The position numbers were made by a program, and so were the translations under genes. 17,098 nucleotides of DNA from JBHENW01 sp046261875 (GTDB lineage Bacteria; Acidobacteriota; Thermoanaerobaculia; UBA5066; Gp7-AA6). The notes below the pieces were generated by a model. That model did no database searches. It saw only the letters and a program-made list of their open reading frames with translations, and was not told the DNA's origin. The DNA lies in the NCBI GenBank assembly GCA_046261875.1, contig JBHENW010000204.1, positions 1 through 17,098 on the forward strand, written 5' to 3'. Position 1 is the first letter of the stretch; every line of letters starts with the position of its first letter. Of this stretch, positions 1 to 6,937 are shown piece by piece.

Positions 1-84
1 CAGGTGGGTTTTCTCGGCGAGGCTCCGGGAGATCTCCCGGATGAGAGGGTTCGCGGGAGACTCGATGCCCGCCATGCGCGGCAT
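1..84 (-). CDS. 5' fragment of a gene leaving the window; possible TrmH/SpoU-family RNA methyltransferase
   Basis: Reading leftward from an ATG at 84, 28 codons stay open to the window edge; a second in-frame ATG lies at 75. The peptide begins MPRMAGIESPANPLIREI. This resembles the short N-terminal substrate-binding segment of SpoU/TrmH-type 2'-O-ribose methyltransferases, which often open with a phrase like 'I-[TE]-S-x-x-N-P-L-[IV]-[KR]'. The catalytic SPOUT domain would lie outside the window, so the family call rests on this short motif only. It is divergent from the exchanger gene at 102, with 17 bases between the two starts. Confidence 0.35.
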   Translation of the reverse strand, partial: MPRMAGIESPANPLIREISRSLAEKTHL

Positions 85-86
85 GC

Positions 87-92
87 TATAAC
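87..92 (+). promoter_or_regulatory. Candidate -10 box (TATAAC) for a leaderless or near-leaderless transcript
   Basis: TATAAC stands out in a GC-rich setting and ends 9 bases before the GTG start at 102. No Shine-Dalgarno sequence separates them and no convincing -35 lies 16-18 bases upstream. The spacing would put the transcription start within a base or two of the start codon. Similar boxes precede the genes at 6938, 9066 and 12143. Confidence 0.4.
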
Positions 93-101
93 CCGCGCCC
101 G

Positions 102-1295
102 GTGAAGTTCTTCCGGCGGAACACCCACCTCGCCGCAGTCGGGATCACGCCGAGCGGCTCGCCTCTGGCGGCTCTCTGGACGTTCCCGGCGATGATCGGT
201 TCGGCCTTCATCATCGCCTGGGCGGCCGAGGCGGCGGAGTTCCTGATCTCCCAGGGCCTGGCCCTCGCGATCCTCGCCCTCGTCCAGACGCTGCCGGAGT
301 TCGCGGTGGAAGCCGTCATCGCGTGGAAGGCGGGCAAAGACCCGGACATGGTCCATCTCGCGATCGCGAACTTCACGGGGAGCCTCCGCCTGCTGACGGG
401 TCTCGGGTGGCCGATGATCTACGCCGTCGCGGCCTTCTACTCGCGCAAGCGCCAAGGCAAGAAACTCGGGGCGATCCAGCTCACCGAGGACCACGCCGTC
501 GAGGTGGTCGGCCTCCTGCCCCCCCTCGGCTATTTCGTGCTCGTGTGGGCCAAGGGGAACCTCTCGCTCGTGGACGCCGCGATTCTCACGGGGACGTACG
601 TCGCGTACCTCTGGGTCCTGCTCCGGCTCCCGCCGCGCGAGGAGATGATCGAGGAGGCCGAAGAGATTCCGAGGGTCTCCAAGTGGGCGCTCTCGCACAA
701 AGGCTGGAAGCGCTGGGCGGCGGTCCTGGGCCTCTTCGTTCTGGGCGGCGGGATCATCTACTTGATCGCCGAGCCCTTCCTCCAGTCCATGCTGGCGCTC
801 GCGGTCGCTCTCGGCATGGAGCAGTTCGTCTTCATCCAGTGGGTCGCCCCGTTCCTGTCGGAGTTCCCCGAGAAGACTTCGGCCTTCGCCTGGGCGCGGC
901 GTGTCACGCGCGCTCCCGTCGCCCTCATGAACATGGTCTCCTCGAACATCAACCAGTGGGGCGTCCTCTCGGCGATGCTCGCGGTCATCTACTGCTGGAG
1001 CGCGGGCTCGACGGCGCCCCTTCCGTTCGACGAGTTCCAGCGCCACGAGATCCTCCTGACGATCCTCCAGGCGTTTCTCGGCTGGCTCTTCCTCGCCTCG
1101 ATGAGCCTCTCGGCCGTCGAGGCGGCCGGACTCTTCGTGCTCTGGTTCGTGCAGTTCGTGTTCCCGTCCCTGCGCACGGAGATGCTCTACGTGTACGGAG
1201 CGTGGATCGTTCTCGAGATCGCGCTGATCACGATCGGGAGGAAGCGCCTCGCCGCCTTCGGGGCGTTCCGCCGGGTCTGGAGGCAGCACCGTTGA
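102..1295 (+). CDS. CaCA-family sodium/calcium exchanger-like membrane protein
   Basis: A 397-residue polytopic membrane protein starting at GTG. It has the two inverted alpha repeats of cation/Ca2+ exchangers. Alpha-1 covers roughly residues 60-100, with LPEF (E66) followed by N90-F-T-G-S94. Alpha-2 covers roughly residues 245-295, with LSEFPEK (E254, E257) followed by SSN (N282). In this superfamily the acidic residues and the Asn/Ser positions line the ion path, so cation exchange across the inner membrane is the likely role; which ions are moved cannot be read from sequence. The central loop (about residues 185-210) is charged. Alpha-1 has TGS where canonical exchangers have GSN, so this is a divergent branch. 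The stop overlaps the next start by one base (TGATG), implying translational coupling to the aminotransferase. Confidence 0.8.
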   Translation: MKFFRRNTHLAAVGITPSGSPLAALWTFPAMIGSAFIIAWAAEAAEFLISQGLALAILALVQTLPEFAVEAVIAWKAGKDPDMVHLAIANFTGSLRLLTGLGWPMIYAVAAFYSRKRQGKKLGAIQLTEDHAVEVVGLLPPLGYFVLVWAKGNLSLVDAAILTGTYVAYLWVLLRLPPREEMIEEAEEIPRVSKWALSHKGWKRWAAVLGLFVLGGGIIYLIAEPFLQSMLALAVALGMEQFVFIQWVAPFLSEFPEKTSAFAWARRVTRAPVALMNMVSSNINQWGVLSAMLAVIYCWSAGSTAPLPFDEFQRHEILLTILQAFLGWLFLASMSLSAVEAAGLFVLWFVQFVFPSLRTEMLYVYGAWIVLEIALITIGRKRLAAFGAFRRVWRQHR

Positions 1296-2485
1296 TGACG
1301 GTGCGGCTCTCGCGCCGGGCCGCAGCGCTGGCCCCCTCCTCGACGGCGGAAGTCGGGCGAGCCGCGAAGGCCCTCGTGGCGGCGGGCGCGGACCTGGTGG
1401 ATTTCGGCGTCGGAGAGCCGGACTTTCCGACCCCCGAGTTCGTCGCCGAAGCGGGGGTCGCCGCGATCCGGGCGGGCCGGACGAAGTACACGGACGTCTC
1501 GGGCGACGGCGCGCTGCGCGAAGCCGTGGCGGAGAAGTACCGCCGCGAGCAGGGGACCCGTTGCGCCGGGAGCAACGTCCTCGTGACGGCCGGCGCGAAG
1601 CAGGCCATCTTCAACGCCTGCCAGGTCCTCTTCGAGGCCGGCGACGAAGTGGCCATCTTCCGTCCCTACTGGGTCTCGTTTCCCGAGATCGTCCGGCTCT
1701 CGGGGGCGACGCCGACCTTCGTCGACACGCTCGAGGAAGAGGGGTGGAAGCCGACCGTGTCGGCGCTCGACCGCGCCGCCGGTCCGGCGACTCGCGGTGT
1801 GATCCTCAACTCGCCGAACAATCCCACGGGCGCAGTCGTCGAGCCCCGCGAACTGGCGGCGATCCTGCGGTGGTGCGCGGACCGGGAGGCCTGGCTCCTC
1901 TTCGACGAGACCTACGACCGGTTCCTCTACGACGGGGCGATCCACGCCTCCGCCGCCAGGCTCTGGGACGAGCACTCGGCGCGGATCGTCGTGACGGGGT
2001 CGGCGTCCAAGACCTTCGCGATGACGGGTTGGCGGCTGGGATGGGCCCTCGCCGAGCCCGAAGTCGTCTCGGCGATGAGCTCGTTCCAGAGCCACTCGAC
2101 GTCCAATGCCTGTTCGATCTCGCAGGAAGCGGCCCGCGTCGCGCTCTCGGACCTTTCGCGGTCGGAGGCGGCGGTGGAAGGGATGCTCGCCGAGTACGCC
2201 CGCCGCCGCGATGCGATGCGCGAGGGCCTTTCGGGAGCTCCCGGCGTCCGGCTGTCCTCCCCGGAAGGAGCGTTCTACGTTTTTGCCGACGTGGCCGGGC
2301 TCTGCGGCCGCAAGGGGATCGGGGAGTCCGCCGACCTCTGCCGGCGCCTGCTCGAGGAGGCGCACGTCGCCGCCGTTTCGGGCGATGCGTTCGGCGCCGA
2401 AATGTGCGTCCGGTTCTCCTTCGCGACGTCGCTCGAACGGATCCGGGAAGGGACTCGCCGCTTCACCGCCTGGGCCCGGGCCTAG
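1295..2485 (+). CDS. Class I PLP-dependent aminotransferase (aspartate/prephenate aminotransferase type)
   Basis: This 396-residue fold-type I aminotransferase carries the full PLP-binding set. These are the N172-S-P-N-N-P-T-G179 loop, D204 in FDETY (pyridine nitrogen) with Y207, the Schiff-base lysine K239 in GSASKTFAMTGWRLGW, and the C-terminal substrate-carboxylate arginine R373 in VRFSFA. The length and the MTGWR(L)G context match the subgroup Ib aspartate aminotransferases, several of which also act on prephenate; sequence alone does not separate these activities. The ATG at 1295 overlaps the exchanger stop by one base. A GGAGG at 1279-1283 lies 11 bases upstream, slightly far, which fits translational coupling. 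The SDR gene follows 24 bases downstream. No functional link to the lipid genes is evident. Confidence 0.88.
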   Translation: MTVRLSRRAAALAPSSTAEVGRAAKALVAAGADLVDFGVGEPDFPTPEFVAEAGVAAIRAGRTKYTDVSGDGALREAVAEKYRREQGTRCAGSNVLVTAGAKQAIFNACQVLFEAGDEVAIFRPYWVSFPEIVRLSGATPTFVDTLEEEGWKPTVSALDRAAGPATRGVILNSPNNPTGAVVEPRELAAILRWCADREAWLLFDETYDRFLYDGAIHASAARLWDEHSARIVVTGSASKTFAMTGWRLGWALAEPEVVSAMSSFQSHSTSNACSISQEAARVALSDLSRSEAAVEGMLAEYARRRDAMREGLSGAPGVRLSSPEGAFYVFADVAGLCGRKGIGESADLCRRLLEEAHVAAVSGDAFGAEMCVRFSFATSLERIREGTRRFTAWARA

Positions 2486-2509
2486 CGGCGGTCCCGGCGG
2501 CGCCGCCCG

Positions 2510-3526
2510 ATGCCGACCGCGCTGCTGACCGGGGCGACGGGATTCTTCGGACACCACGTCGCCGCGGCCCTGATCGCCGAAGGCTGGACCGTCCGGGCGC
2601 TCGCGCGCGACCGCGCGCGGGGGCGGCCTCCCGGCCCCTGGAATCCGGCGGTCGAGAAGGTGGGAGGGGACCTCTCCGAAGCCACCGACCTCTCGGCGGC
2701 GGCCGCGGGCTGCGAAGCGATCGTCCACGTCGCCGGGGTCGTCAAGGCGCGGCGGCTGAGGGACTACCGGGAAGTCAACGCGGCGGGCACGGAGCGGCTC
2801 GTGCGCGCGGCGCAGCAGAGCGCTCCCGCGGCTCTCTTCGTCCTGGTCTCGAGCCAGGCCGCCGCGGGGCCCGCCCGCTCCGGCCGCCCCGTGCGCGAAG
2901 AGGACCCTCCGCGTCCGGTTTCCTGGTACGGGATCTCGAAGCGGGAAGGGGAGCTCGCCGTCGAGCGGGGGTGGCGCGGTCCCTGGATCGTGCTGCGGCC
3001 GGGCGTTCTCTACGGGCCGGGCGACCGGGGCCTGCTGACCTATTTCGAGATGGCGGCCGCGGGCTGGGTCCCGGTCCCGGCTCGGCGATCGTACATCCAG
3101 GTCGGAAGCGTCGAGCAGGCGGCCACGGCCGTCGCCCGGGCGGCTTCCCGAAAGAACCTCGCCGGGCGCACCGGGTTCCTGTGCGATCCGGAGCCCGTCG
3201 GGATTGGAGACCTGGCGGCGGAGATCGCGCGCCTGCCGTCGCGCCCCGCCCGCCTCTTCGGCGTACCGCACGCCTTCGTCCGGGGGGCGGCGCTGCTCGA
3301 GACGGCGCGCGAGTCGCTGACCGGCCGATCGCGTCCTTTCAACGCAGACAAAGCGCGCGAGCTCCTCGCTGGAGACTGGCTCTGCGACCCCCTCCCCATG
3401 CGGCGGGACCTCGGTCTGCCCCCGCCCCTGCCCCTCGCCGAAGGGCTCCGCCGGACGTGGGACTGGTACCTGCAGACGGGCTGGATTCGGGACCGGAGGG
3501 CCCCTGGCGCCCCGCGGGGGGGTTGA
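2510..3526 (+). CDS. Extended SDR / NAD(P)-dependent epimerase-dehydratase; candidate ceramide reductase (CerR-like)
   Basis: This 338-residue extended short-chain dehydrogenase has the N-terminal dinucleotide motif G8-A-T-G-F-F-G14. The catalytic elements are a Ser in VLVSSQ (114/115) and Y140-G-I-S-K144, with RPGVLYGP at 163-170 as in atypical epimerases. The substrate is not readable from sequence. It directly precedes serine palmitoyltransferase and a ceramide-synthase-like GNAT protein. In Caulobacter an epimerase/dehydratase-annotated protein, CerR, reduces the 3-keto group during ceramide synthesis, so the neighbourhood supports the same role here. That assignment is an inference; a sugar- or sterol-type SDR is the alternative. 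No Shine-Dalgarno is visible before ATG 2510. The stop codon overlaps the putative -35 box of the spt promoter. Confidence 0.82.
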   Translation: MPTALLTGATGFFGHHVAAALIAEGWTVRALARDRARGRPPGPWNPAVEKVGGDLSEATDLSAAAAGCEAIVHVAGVVKARRLRDYREVNAAGTERLVRAAQQSAPAALFVLVSSQAAAGPARSGRPVREEDPPRPVSWYGISKREGELAVERGWRGPWIVLRPGVLYGPGDRGLLTYFEMAAAGWVPVPARRSYIQVGSVEQAATAVARAASRKNLAGRTGFLCDPEPVGIGDLAAEIARLPSRPARLFGVPHAFVRGAALLETARESLTGRSRPFNADKARELLAGDWLCDPLPMRRDLGLPPPLPLAEGLRRTWDWYLQTGWIRDRRAPGAPRGG

Positions 3527-3552
3527 AGTTTTGTAAAATTTACGATTAAGAT
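3523..3552 (+). promoter_or_regulatory. Putative sigma-70-type promoter for spt
   Basis: TTGAAG (3523-3528) and TAAGAT (3547-3552) are separated by 18 bases in a sharply AT-rich island within GC-rich DNA. The predicted transcription start, near 3559, leaves a leader of about 30 bases before ATG 3592. The -35 box overlaps the TGA (3524-3526) of the preceding dehydrogenase. TAAAAT at 3534-3539 is an additional -10-like hexamer but lacks a well-spaced -35. Confidence 0.5.
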
Positions 3553-3581
3553 CCGCCCGGCTTTCCACCGGCACAAAGCAC

Positions 3582-3586
3582 GGGAG
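3582..3586 (+). promoter_or_regulatory. Ribosome binding site deciding the spt start
   Basis: GGGAG ends 5 bases before ATG 3592, which is ideal spacing. The in-frame GTG at 3586 overlaps this element and so is unlikely to be the start. Confidence 0.6.
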
Positions 3587-3591
3587 TGAGC

Positions 3592-4833
3592 ATGAGCAAG
3601 AGCGCCCCGGCGGCCCGGCCCGATCTGCCGCGCACGGCGTCGGTTTTCGACAAGTGTTACCGCTACGAGGTCGCGGACCGGGTCCGGCAGGCGGGCGTGT
3701 ACACCTTCTTCCGGGTTATCGAGTCCGCCCAGGATCCCGAGGTGGTCTTGGACGGCCGGCGGATGATCATGCTCGGCTCGAACAACTATCTCGGCCTGAC
3801 CAACGACCCCCGCGTCAAGGAGGCTTCCATCGAGGCGATCCGAAAGTACGGCGCCGGGTGCGCGGGAAGCCGGTTTCTCAACGGAACCCTGGATCTCCAC
3901 GTCCGCCTCGAAGAGCGTCTGGCGGAGTTCATGCGGAAAGAAGCCGCGGTCGTCTTCGCCACCGGTTTCCAGGTCAATCTCGGGGCGATCGCGTGCCTCG
4001 TCGGCAAGGGCGACTACGTGTACCTGGACAAGCAGGACCACGCCTGCATCCTCGACGGGGCCCGGCTCTCCTTCGGGGAGGTCCGCAAGTTCCGCCACAA
4101 CGACCCCTCGGATCTGCGCCGGCAGATGCGCAACGACACGGCCGCCCGCGGGCGGTTCATCGTCGTGGACGGCGTGTTCTCGATGGAAGGGGACATCGCG
4201 CCGCTTCCCGAGATCGTGTCGGCGGCCCGCGAGCACGGAGCCGGCGTCATGGTGGACGACGCGCACGGGGTCGGCGTCCTCGGACGCACGGGGCGCGGCA
4301 CGGCGGAGTACTTCGGGCTCGAGGACGAGGTGGACCTCATCATGGGAACGTTCTCGAAGTCCATGGCGTCCGTCGGCGGCTTCATCGCCGGCGACGCGAC
4401 GGTGATCGACTACATCAAGCATCGCGCGCGCACGCTCATCTTTTCCGCCGCCCCCCCGCCGGCCTCCGTGGCAGCGGCGCTGGCCACCGTCGAGATCATG
4501 GAGCGCGAGCCCGAGCGGCGCGAGCGGCTCTGGGCCAACACGAAGTTCTTCGCGGAGGGCTTGCGCTCTCTCGGTCTGGACACCGGCGAGTCCCGGACGC
4601 CCGTCGTTCCCGTGGTCGTGGGCGAGGACGGGGCGGCGCTCCGGATGGTCCAGCGCCTCCACGAAGAAGGCGTCTTCGTCAACTGCGTCCTCTCGCCGGC
4701 CACGCCCCCCGGGCGCGCCCTGATCCGAACGTCGCTCATGGCCACGCATACCCGGGAACAGCTTTCCCGGGCTCTCGATGCGGTGGAGAAGGTGGCGCGC
4801 GAGGTCGGGCTCATCGAGCCGGCCCGCGTCTGA
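3592..4833 (+). CDS. spt: Serine palmitoyltransferase (alpha-oxoamine synthase family)
   Basis: This 413-residue PLP enzyme of the alpha-oxoamine synthase family would condense L-serine with a long-chain acyl thioester to give 3-ketodihydrosphingosine, the committed step of sphingolipid synthesis. Visible landmarks are GSNNYLGL (62-69), H150 in DKQDHACILDG (stacks on PLP), D222-D-A-H225, and the Schiff-base lysine K256 in GTFSKSMASVGGF. The GTFSKS...SVGG form is the serine-palmitoyltransferase version; 2-amino-3-ketobutyrate ligase and 8-amino-7-oxononanoate synthase normally carry GTLGKA(L/F)GG. The length is close to the ~420-residue Sphingomonas enzyme. ATG 3592 is preferred over the in-frame GTG at 3586 because of the GGGAG spacing. 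It has its own promoter-like element. Its stop overlaps the proposed CTG start of the acyltransferase (CTGA), and an SDR lies upstream. The protein has no membrane segment and is probably cytosolic. Confidence 0.9.
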   Translation: MSKSAPAARPDLPRTASVFDKCYRYEVADRVRQAGVYTFFRVIESAQDPEVVLDGRRMIMLGSNNYLGLTNDPRVKEASIEAIRKYGAGCAGSRFLNGTLDLHVRLEERLAEFMRKEAAVVFATGFQVNLGAIACLVGKGDYVYLDKQDHACILDGARLSFGEVRKFRHNDPSDLRRQMRNDTAARGRFIVVDGVFSMEGDIAPLPEIVSAAREHGAGVMVDDAHGVGVLGRTGRGTAEYFGLEDEVDLIMGTFSKSMASVGGFIAGDATVIDYIKHRARTLIFSAAPPPASVAAALATVEIMEREPERRERLWANTKFFAEGLRSLGLDTGESRTPVVPVVVGEDGAALRMVQRLHEEGVFVNCVLSPATPPGRALIRTSLMATHTREQLSRALDAVEKVAREVGLIEPARV

Positions 4834-6002
4834 CCGCGCCGGAGGAGTCGTCTCCGGCGGGGACGGCTTCCCCGCCCGTCGTCGAACCCCTCGGCCGGCA
4901 TCGCCGGGACCTCGTCCGTTTCTTCGACGTCGCCGACCGGATCTACCGTGACGACCCGAGCTGGGTCGCGCCGCTGCGATCGGATCTCGTCAAGGTCTTC
5001 TCTTCCGAGAACCCCTTTTTCCGTCACGCCGAGATGCAGCTCTTCCTGGCGCGGCGCGGCGGCGAGTCTGTCGGAAGGATCGCGGCCATCCTGGACCGCC
5101 ACCACAACGAGAAGCAGCGGGAACAGACGGCCTTCTTCGGCTTCTTCGAATCGGAAAACGACCCGGCCGTTTCCGGGGCGCTCTTCGATGCCGCCGCCCT
5201 CTGGGCGCGGGAGCGCCGGATGCGCACGCTTCGGGGACCCCTCAGCCCGAGCCTGAACGACGAGGCGGGGCTCCTCGTCGATGGCTTCGGCAAGCCCCCC
5301 GTCGTCATGATGACCTACAACCCACCGTATTACCCGGCGCTCGTGGAGGCGGCGGGGTTCCGGAAGTCCAAGGACCTTCTCGCCTACTGGCTGGACATCC
5401 GGCCCAAGCCCCTCGCCCGCCTCGAAAAGCTCGCCGCGCGCGTGAGCAAGCAGCTGCCGGAGGTCCGCGTGCGATCGATCACGAAGCGGAGCCTCCTGCG
5501 GGATCTGCCGAAGGTGCAGGAGGTCTACAACGAGGCGTGGGAGGAGAACTGGGGTTTCGTGCCCATGACCGACGAAGAGATGGAGTTCATGGCGAAGCGC
5601 CTGAAACCTCTCCTCGACCCGGACTTCGTGTATCTCGCGGAGGTGCCGCGGCCCGACGGCGGCCTCGAGCCGATCGCTTTCGTGATGGCGCTCCCCGATT
5701 ACAACCAGGCCCTTGCCCCGCTGCGCGGGCGGCTCCTGCCCTTCGGTTGGCTCAAGTTCCTGCTGGCGTCCCGCCGGATTCCCACGCTGCGGATCCTGAC
5801 GCTCGGGATCAAGCGGCCCTACCGGATGCGGGGCATCCACTCGGTCGTCTTCGCAGCCTGCCTGCGGGCGGCCCTGCGGCGCGGCTTCACCGGCTGCGAG
5901 GTCTCCTGGCTGCTGGAGGACAACGAGCTCGTCATCCGCGCCGTGGACCTCTGGGAGGGCTATCTCTACAAGACGTATCGCCTCTACGAGCGGGAGCTCT
6001 GA
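4830..6002 (+). CDS. GNAT-fold acyltransferase, candidate bacterial ceramide synthase (bCerS-like), CTG start proposed
   Basis: About 390 residues, with the hallmarks of a large GNAT-related family I recognise from sphingolipid loci. There is an N-terminal FFDVADRIYRDDPSWVAPLR block (31-50), then GRIAAILDRHHNE (82-94), FFGFFE (102-107), RGPLSPSLNDEAGLLVDGF (135-153) and YNPPYY (163-168). A C-terminal half ends in a GNAT-like EDN(363-365)...YKTYRLYE segment. In Caulobacter the ceramide synthase is a GNAT-type protein of similar size that N-acylates the long-chain base, and position next to spt supports that role. Between the spt stop and the ATG at 5034 (Met69) there is no ATG, GTG or TTG in frame, yet conserved-looking sequence begins by about codon 20. 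CTG 4830, overlapping the spt TGA as CTGA, is the best start. A start inside spt or a sequence error are alternatives. The 3' end overlaps the convergent PAP2 gene by 19 bases. Confidence 0.8.
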   Translation: MTAPEESSPAGTASPPVVEPLGRHRRDLVRFFDVADRIYRDDPSWVAPLRSDLVKVFSSENPFFRHAEMQLFLARRGGESVGRIAAILDRHHNEKQREQTAFFGFFESENDPAVSGALFDAAALWARERRMRTLRGPLSPSLNDEAGLLVDGFGKPPVVMMTYNPPYYPALVEAAGFRKSKDLLAYWLDIRPKPLARLEKLAARVSKQLPEVRVRSITKRSLLRDLPKVQEVYNEAWEENWGFVPMTDEEMEFMAKRLKPLLDPDFVYLAEVPRPDGGLEPIAFVMALPDYNQALAPLRGRLLPFGWLKFLLASRRIPTLRILTLGIKRPYRMRGIHSVVFAACLRAALRRGFTGCEVSWLLEDNELVIRAVDLWEGYLYKTYRLYEREL

Positions 6003-6919
6003 AGCAGGGTCGAAGTCTCGCCTCCCAGCTTCCGGTAGAGACGGTCCGCGACCGGTACCGCGGCGAACGCCAGGACGAGCCCCGCGATCACGTCCACGAC
6101 GTAGTGGTAGCGGCAATAGACGGTGGAGATCAGCAGACAGACGACGACCGGCAGCATGACCCAGAAGGCGCGGCGCGCACGGCGGTATGCGTAGATCAGG
6201 ACCGCCACGGCGATCATCGTGTGCCCCGAAGGGAAGACGTCGAGTTTCGTGTGCTCCACCTGGTTGATCGCTTCCGAGATCGCCCGGGACACGGCGGTCG
6301 TGACGATCGGACTGCTCTGCTCCTCCGCGAGGGCGTACCGGGGCCCGAGGGCCGGGATCGTGAAGTAGCCCGCGTAGGAGACGTAGAAGCAGAACGTCAG
6401 GCCGAAGATGAAGCGCCGGGCCTCCGGCGTGTTGCGCTCCCAGAGCAGTCCGCCGAGCACGAGCGGGACGAAGTAATAGGTCGTGTAGGCGATGAAGAAG
6501 AAGTCGGTCCAGAAGGGGCGCGCGAGCCGCTCGAGCCACACGGTCGGGTCCACGCCGAACAGCGCGCGGTCCCATGCGATGAGCAGATCGTCCCGGGCCG
6601 CGCCGCGGACCGCCGGGATCAGGGGCCCGAGACTCTCGAAGACGAACGGGATGAAGGCCGTGGGGTAGAAGTCCACCGCGACGCGCAGGGCCGGCGGGAG
6701 ACGCGCGTACCGGCGGACGAGAACGACCACGAGCGCGAGGAAGAGTCCCATGAGCGCGTAGCGCAGCAGGAGCTCTCCCGGGTCGGCCAGGCGCCGGTAA
6801 TAGAGCAGCGTCAAACCGCAGAGGAGGAGGAGGGCGGCGAAGTTGATCGCCTCCAGAGGCCGGACCCCGAAGCGGGAGAGCGGCCGGGACGGAGCCCGCC
6901 CGGAGCGGTCCGGTTTCAT
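5984..6919 (-). CDS. PAP2-superfamily membrane protein, Aur1/inositol-phosphorylceramide synthase-like
   Basis: This 311-residue polytopic membrane protein has about six or more hydrophobic segments (roughly 23-41, 52-69, 138-159, 170-190, 232-246, 252-268, 273-292). PAP2 catalytic motifs are FPSGHT (229-234, H233) and STVYCRYHYVVD (265-276, nucleophile H272 and D276). The arginine of the classical SRxxxxxHxxxD motif is replaced by Thr266. Together with YFTIPALGPRY (185-195), this resembles the Aur1-type PAP2 subgroup, whose yeast member moves phosphoinositol onto ceramide, more than lipid phosphatases such as PgpB. Substrate specificity is inferred. Convergent overlap with the ceramide-synthase-like gene supports a sphingolipid role: head-group transfer or dephosphorylation. 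ATG 6919 is 18 bases from the divergent nfeD start, so both promoters share a tiny region. Confidence 0.85.
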   Translation of the reverse strand: MKPDRSGRAPSRPLSRFGVRPLEAINFAALLLLCGLTLLYYRRLADPGELLLRYALMGLFLALVVVLVRRYARLPPALRVAVDFYPTAFIPFVFESLGPLIPAVRGAARDDLLIAWDRALFGVDPTVWLERLARPFWTDFFFIAYTTYYFVPLVLGGLLWERNTPEARRFIFGLTFCFYVSYAGYFTIPALGPRYALAEEQSSPIVTTAVSRAISEAINQVEHTKLDVFPSGHTMIAVAVLIYAYRRARRAFWVMLPVVVCLLISTVYCRYHYVVDVIAGLVLAFAAVPVADRLYRKLGGETSTLLQSSRS

Positions 6920-6923
6920 GGGA

Positions 6924-6929
6924 TAGGAT
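6924..6929 (+). promoter_or_regulatory. Candidate -10 box (TAGGAT) for a near-leaderless nfeD transcript
   Basis: TAGGAT ends 8 bases before ATG 6938, which has no Shine-Dalgarno. It sits in the 18-base gap between the divergent PAP2 and nfeD genes, the only AT-rich patch there. No -35 consensus is visible at 16-18 bases. Confidence 0.4.
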
Positions 6930-6937
6930 TTTCGCCG

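Noticed and set aside
3501..3540. Terminator hairpin from CCCCGCGGGG after the SDR gene
   Set aside because: The stem is short and lies inside the coding region; the following T-rich run is interrupted by G and A and fits the spt promoter better.
1187..3574. A very long minus-strand open frame (about 795 codons) opposite the aminotransferase and SDR genes
   Set aside because: It is rich in Arg/Pro/Gly/Ala with no recognisable domain and is a GC-skewed codon shadow. The plus-strand genes here have complete catalytic motifs.
3592..4833. Annotation as glycine C-acetyltransferase or BioF
   Set aside because: The PLP-lysine region is GTFSKS...SVGG as in serine palmitoyltransferases, not GTLGKA, and the neighbours fit sphingolipid synthesis rather than threonine or biotin metabolism.
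4410..6575. Long minus-strand open frame across the acyltransferase and PAP2 genes
   Set aside because: Low-complexity Arg/Gly/Pro/Asp-rich translation with no domain; it runs antisense to the GNAT gene and out of frame with the real PAP2 gene.
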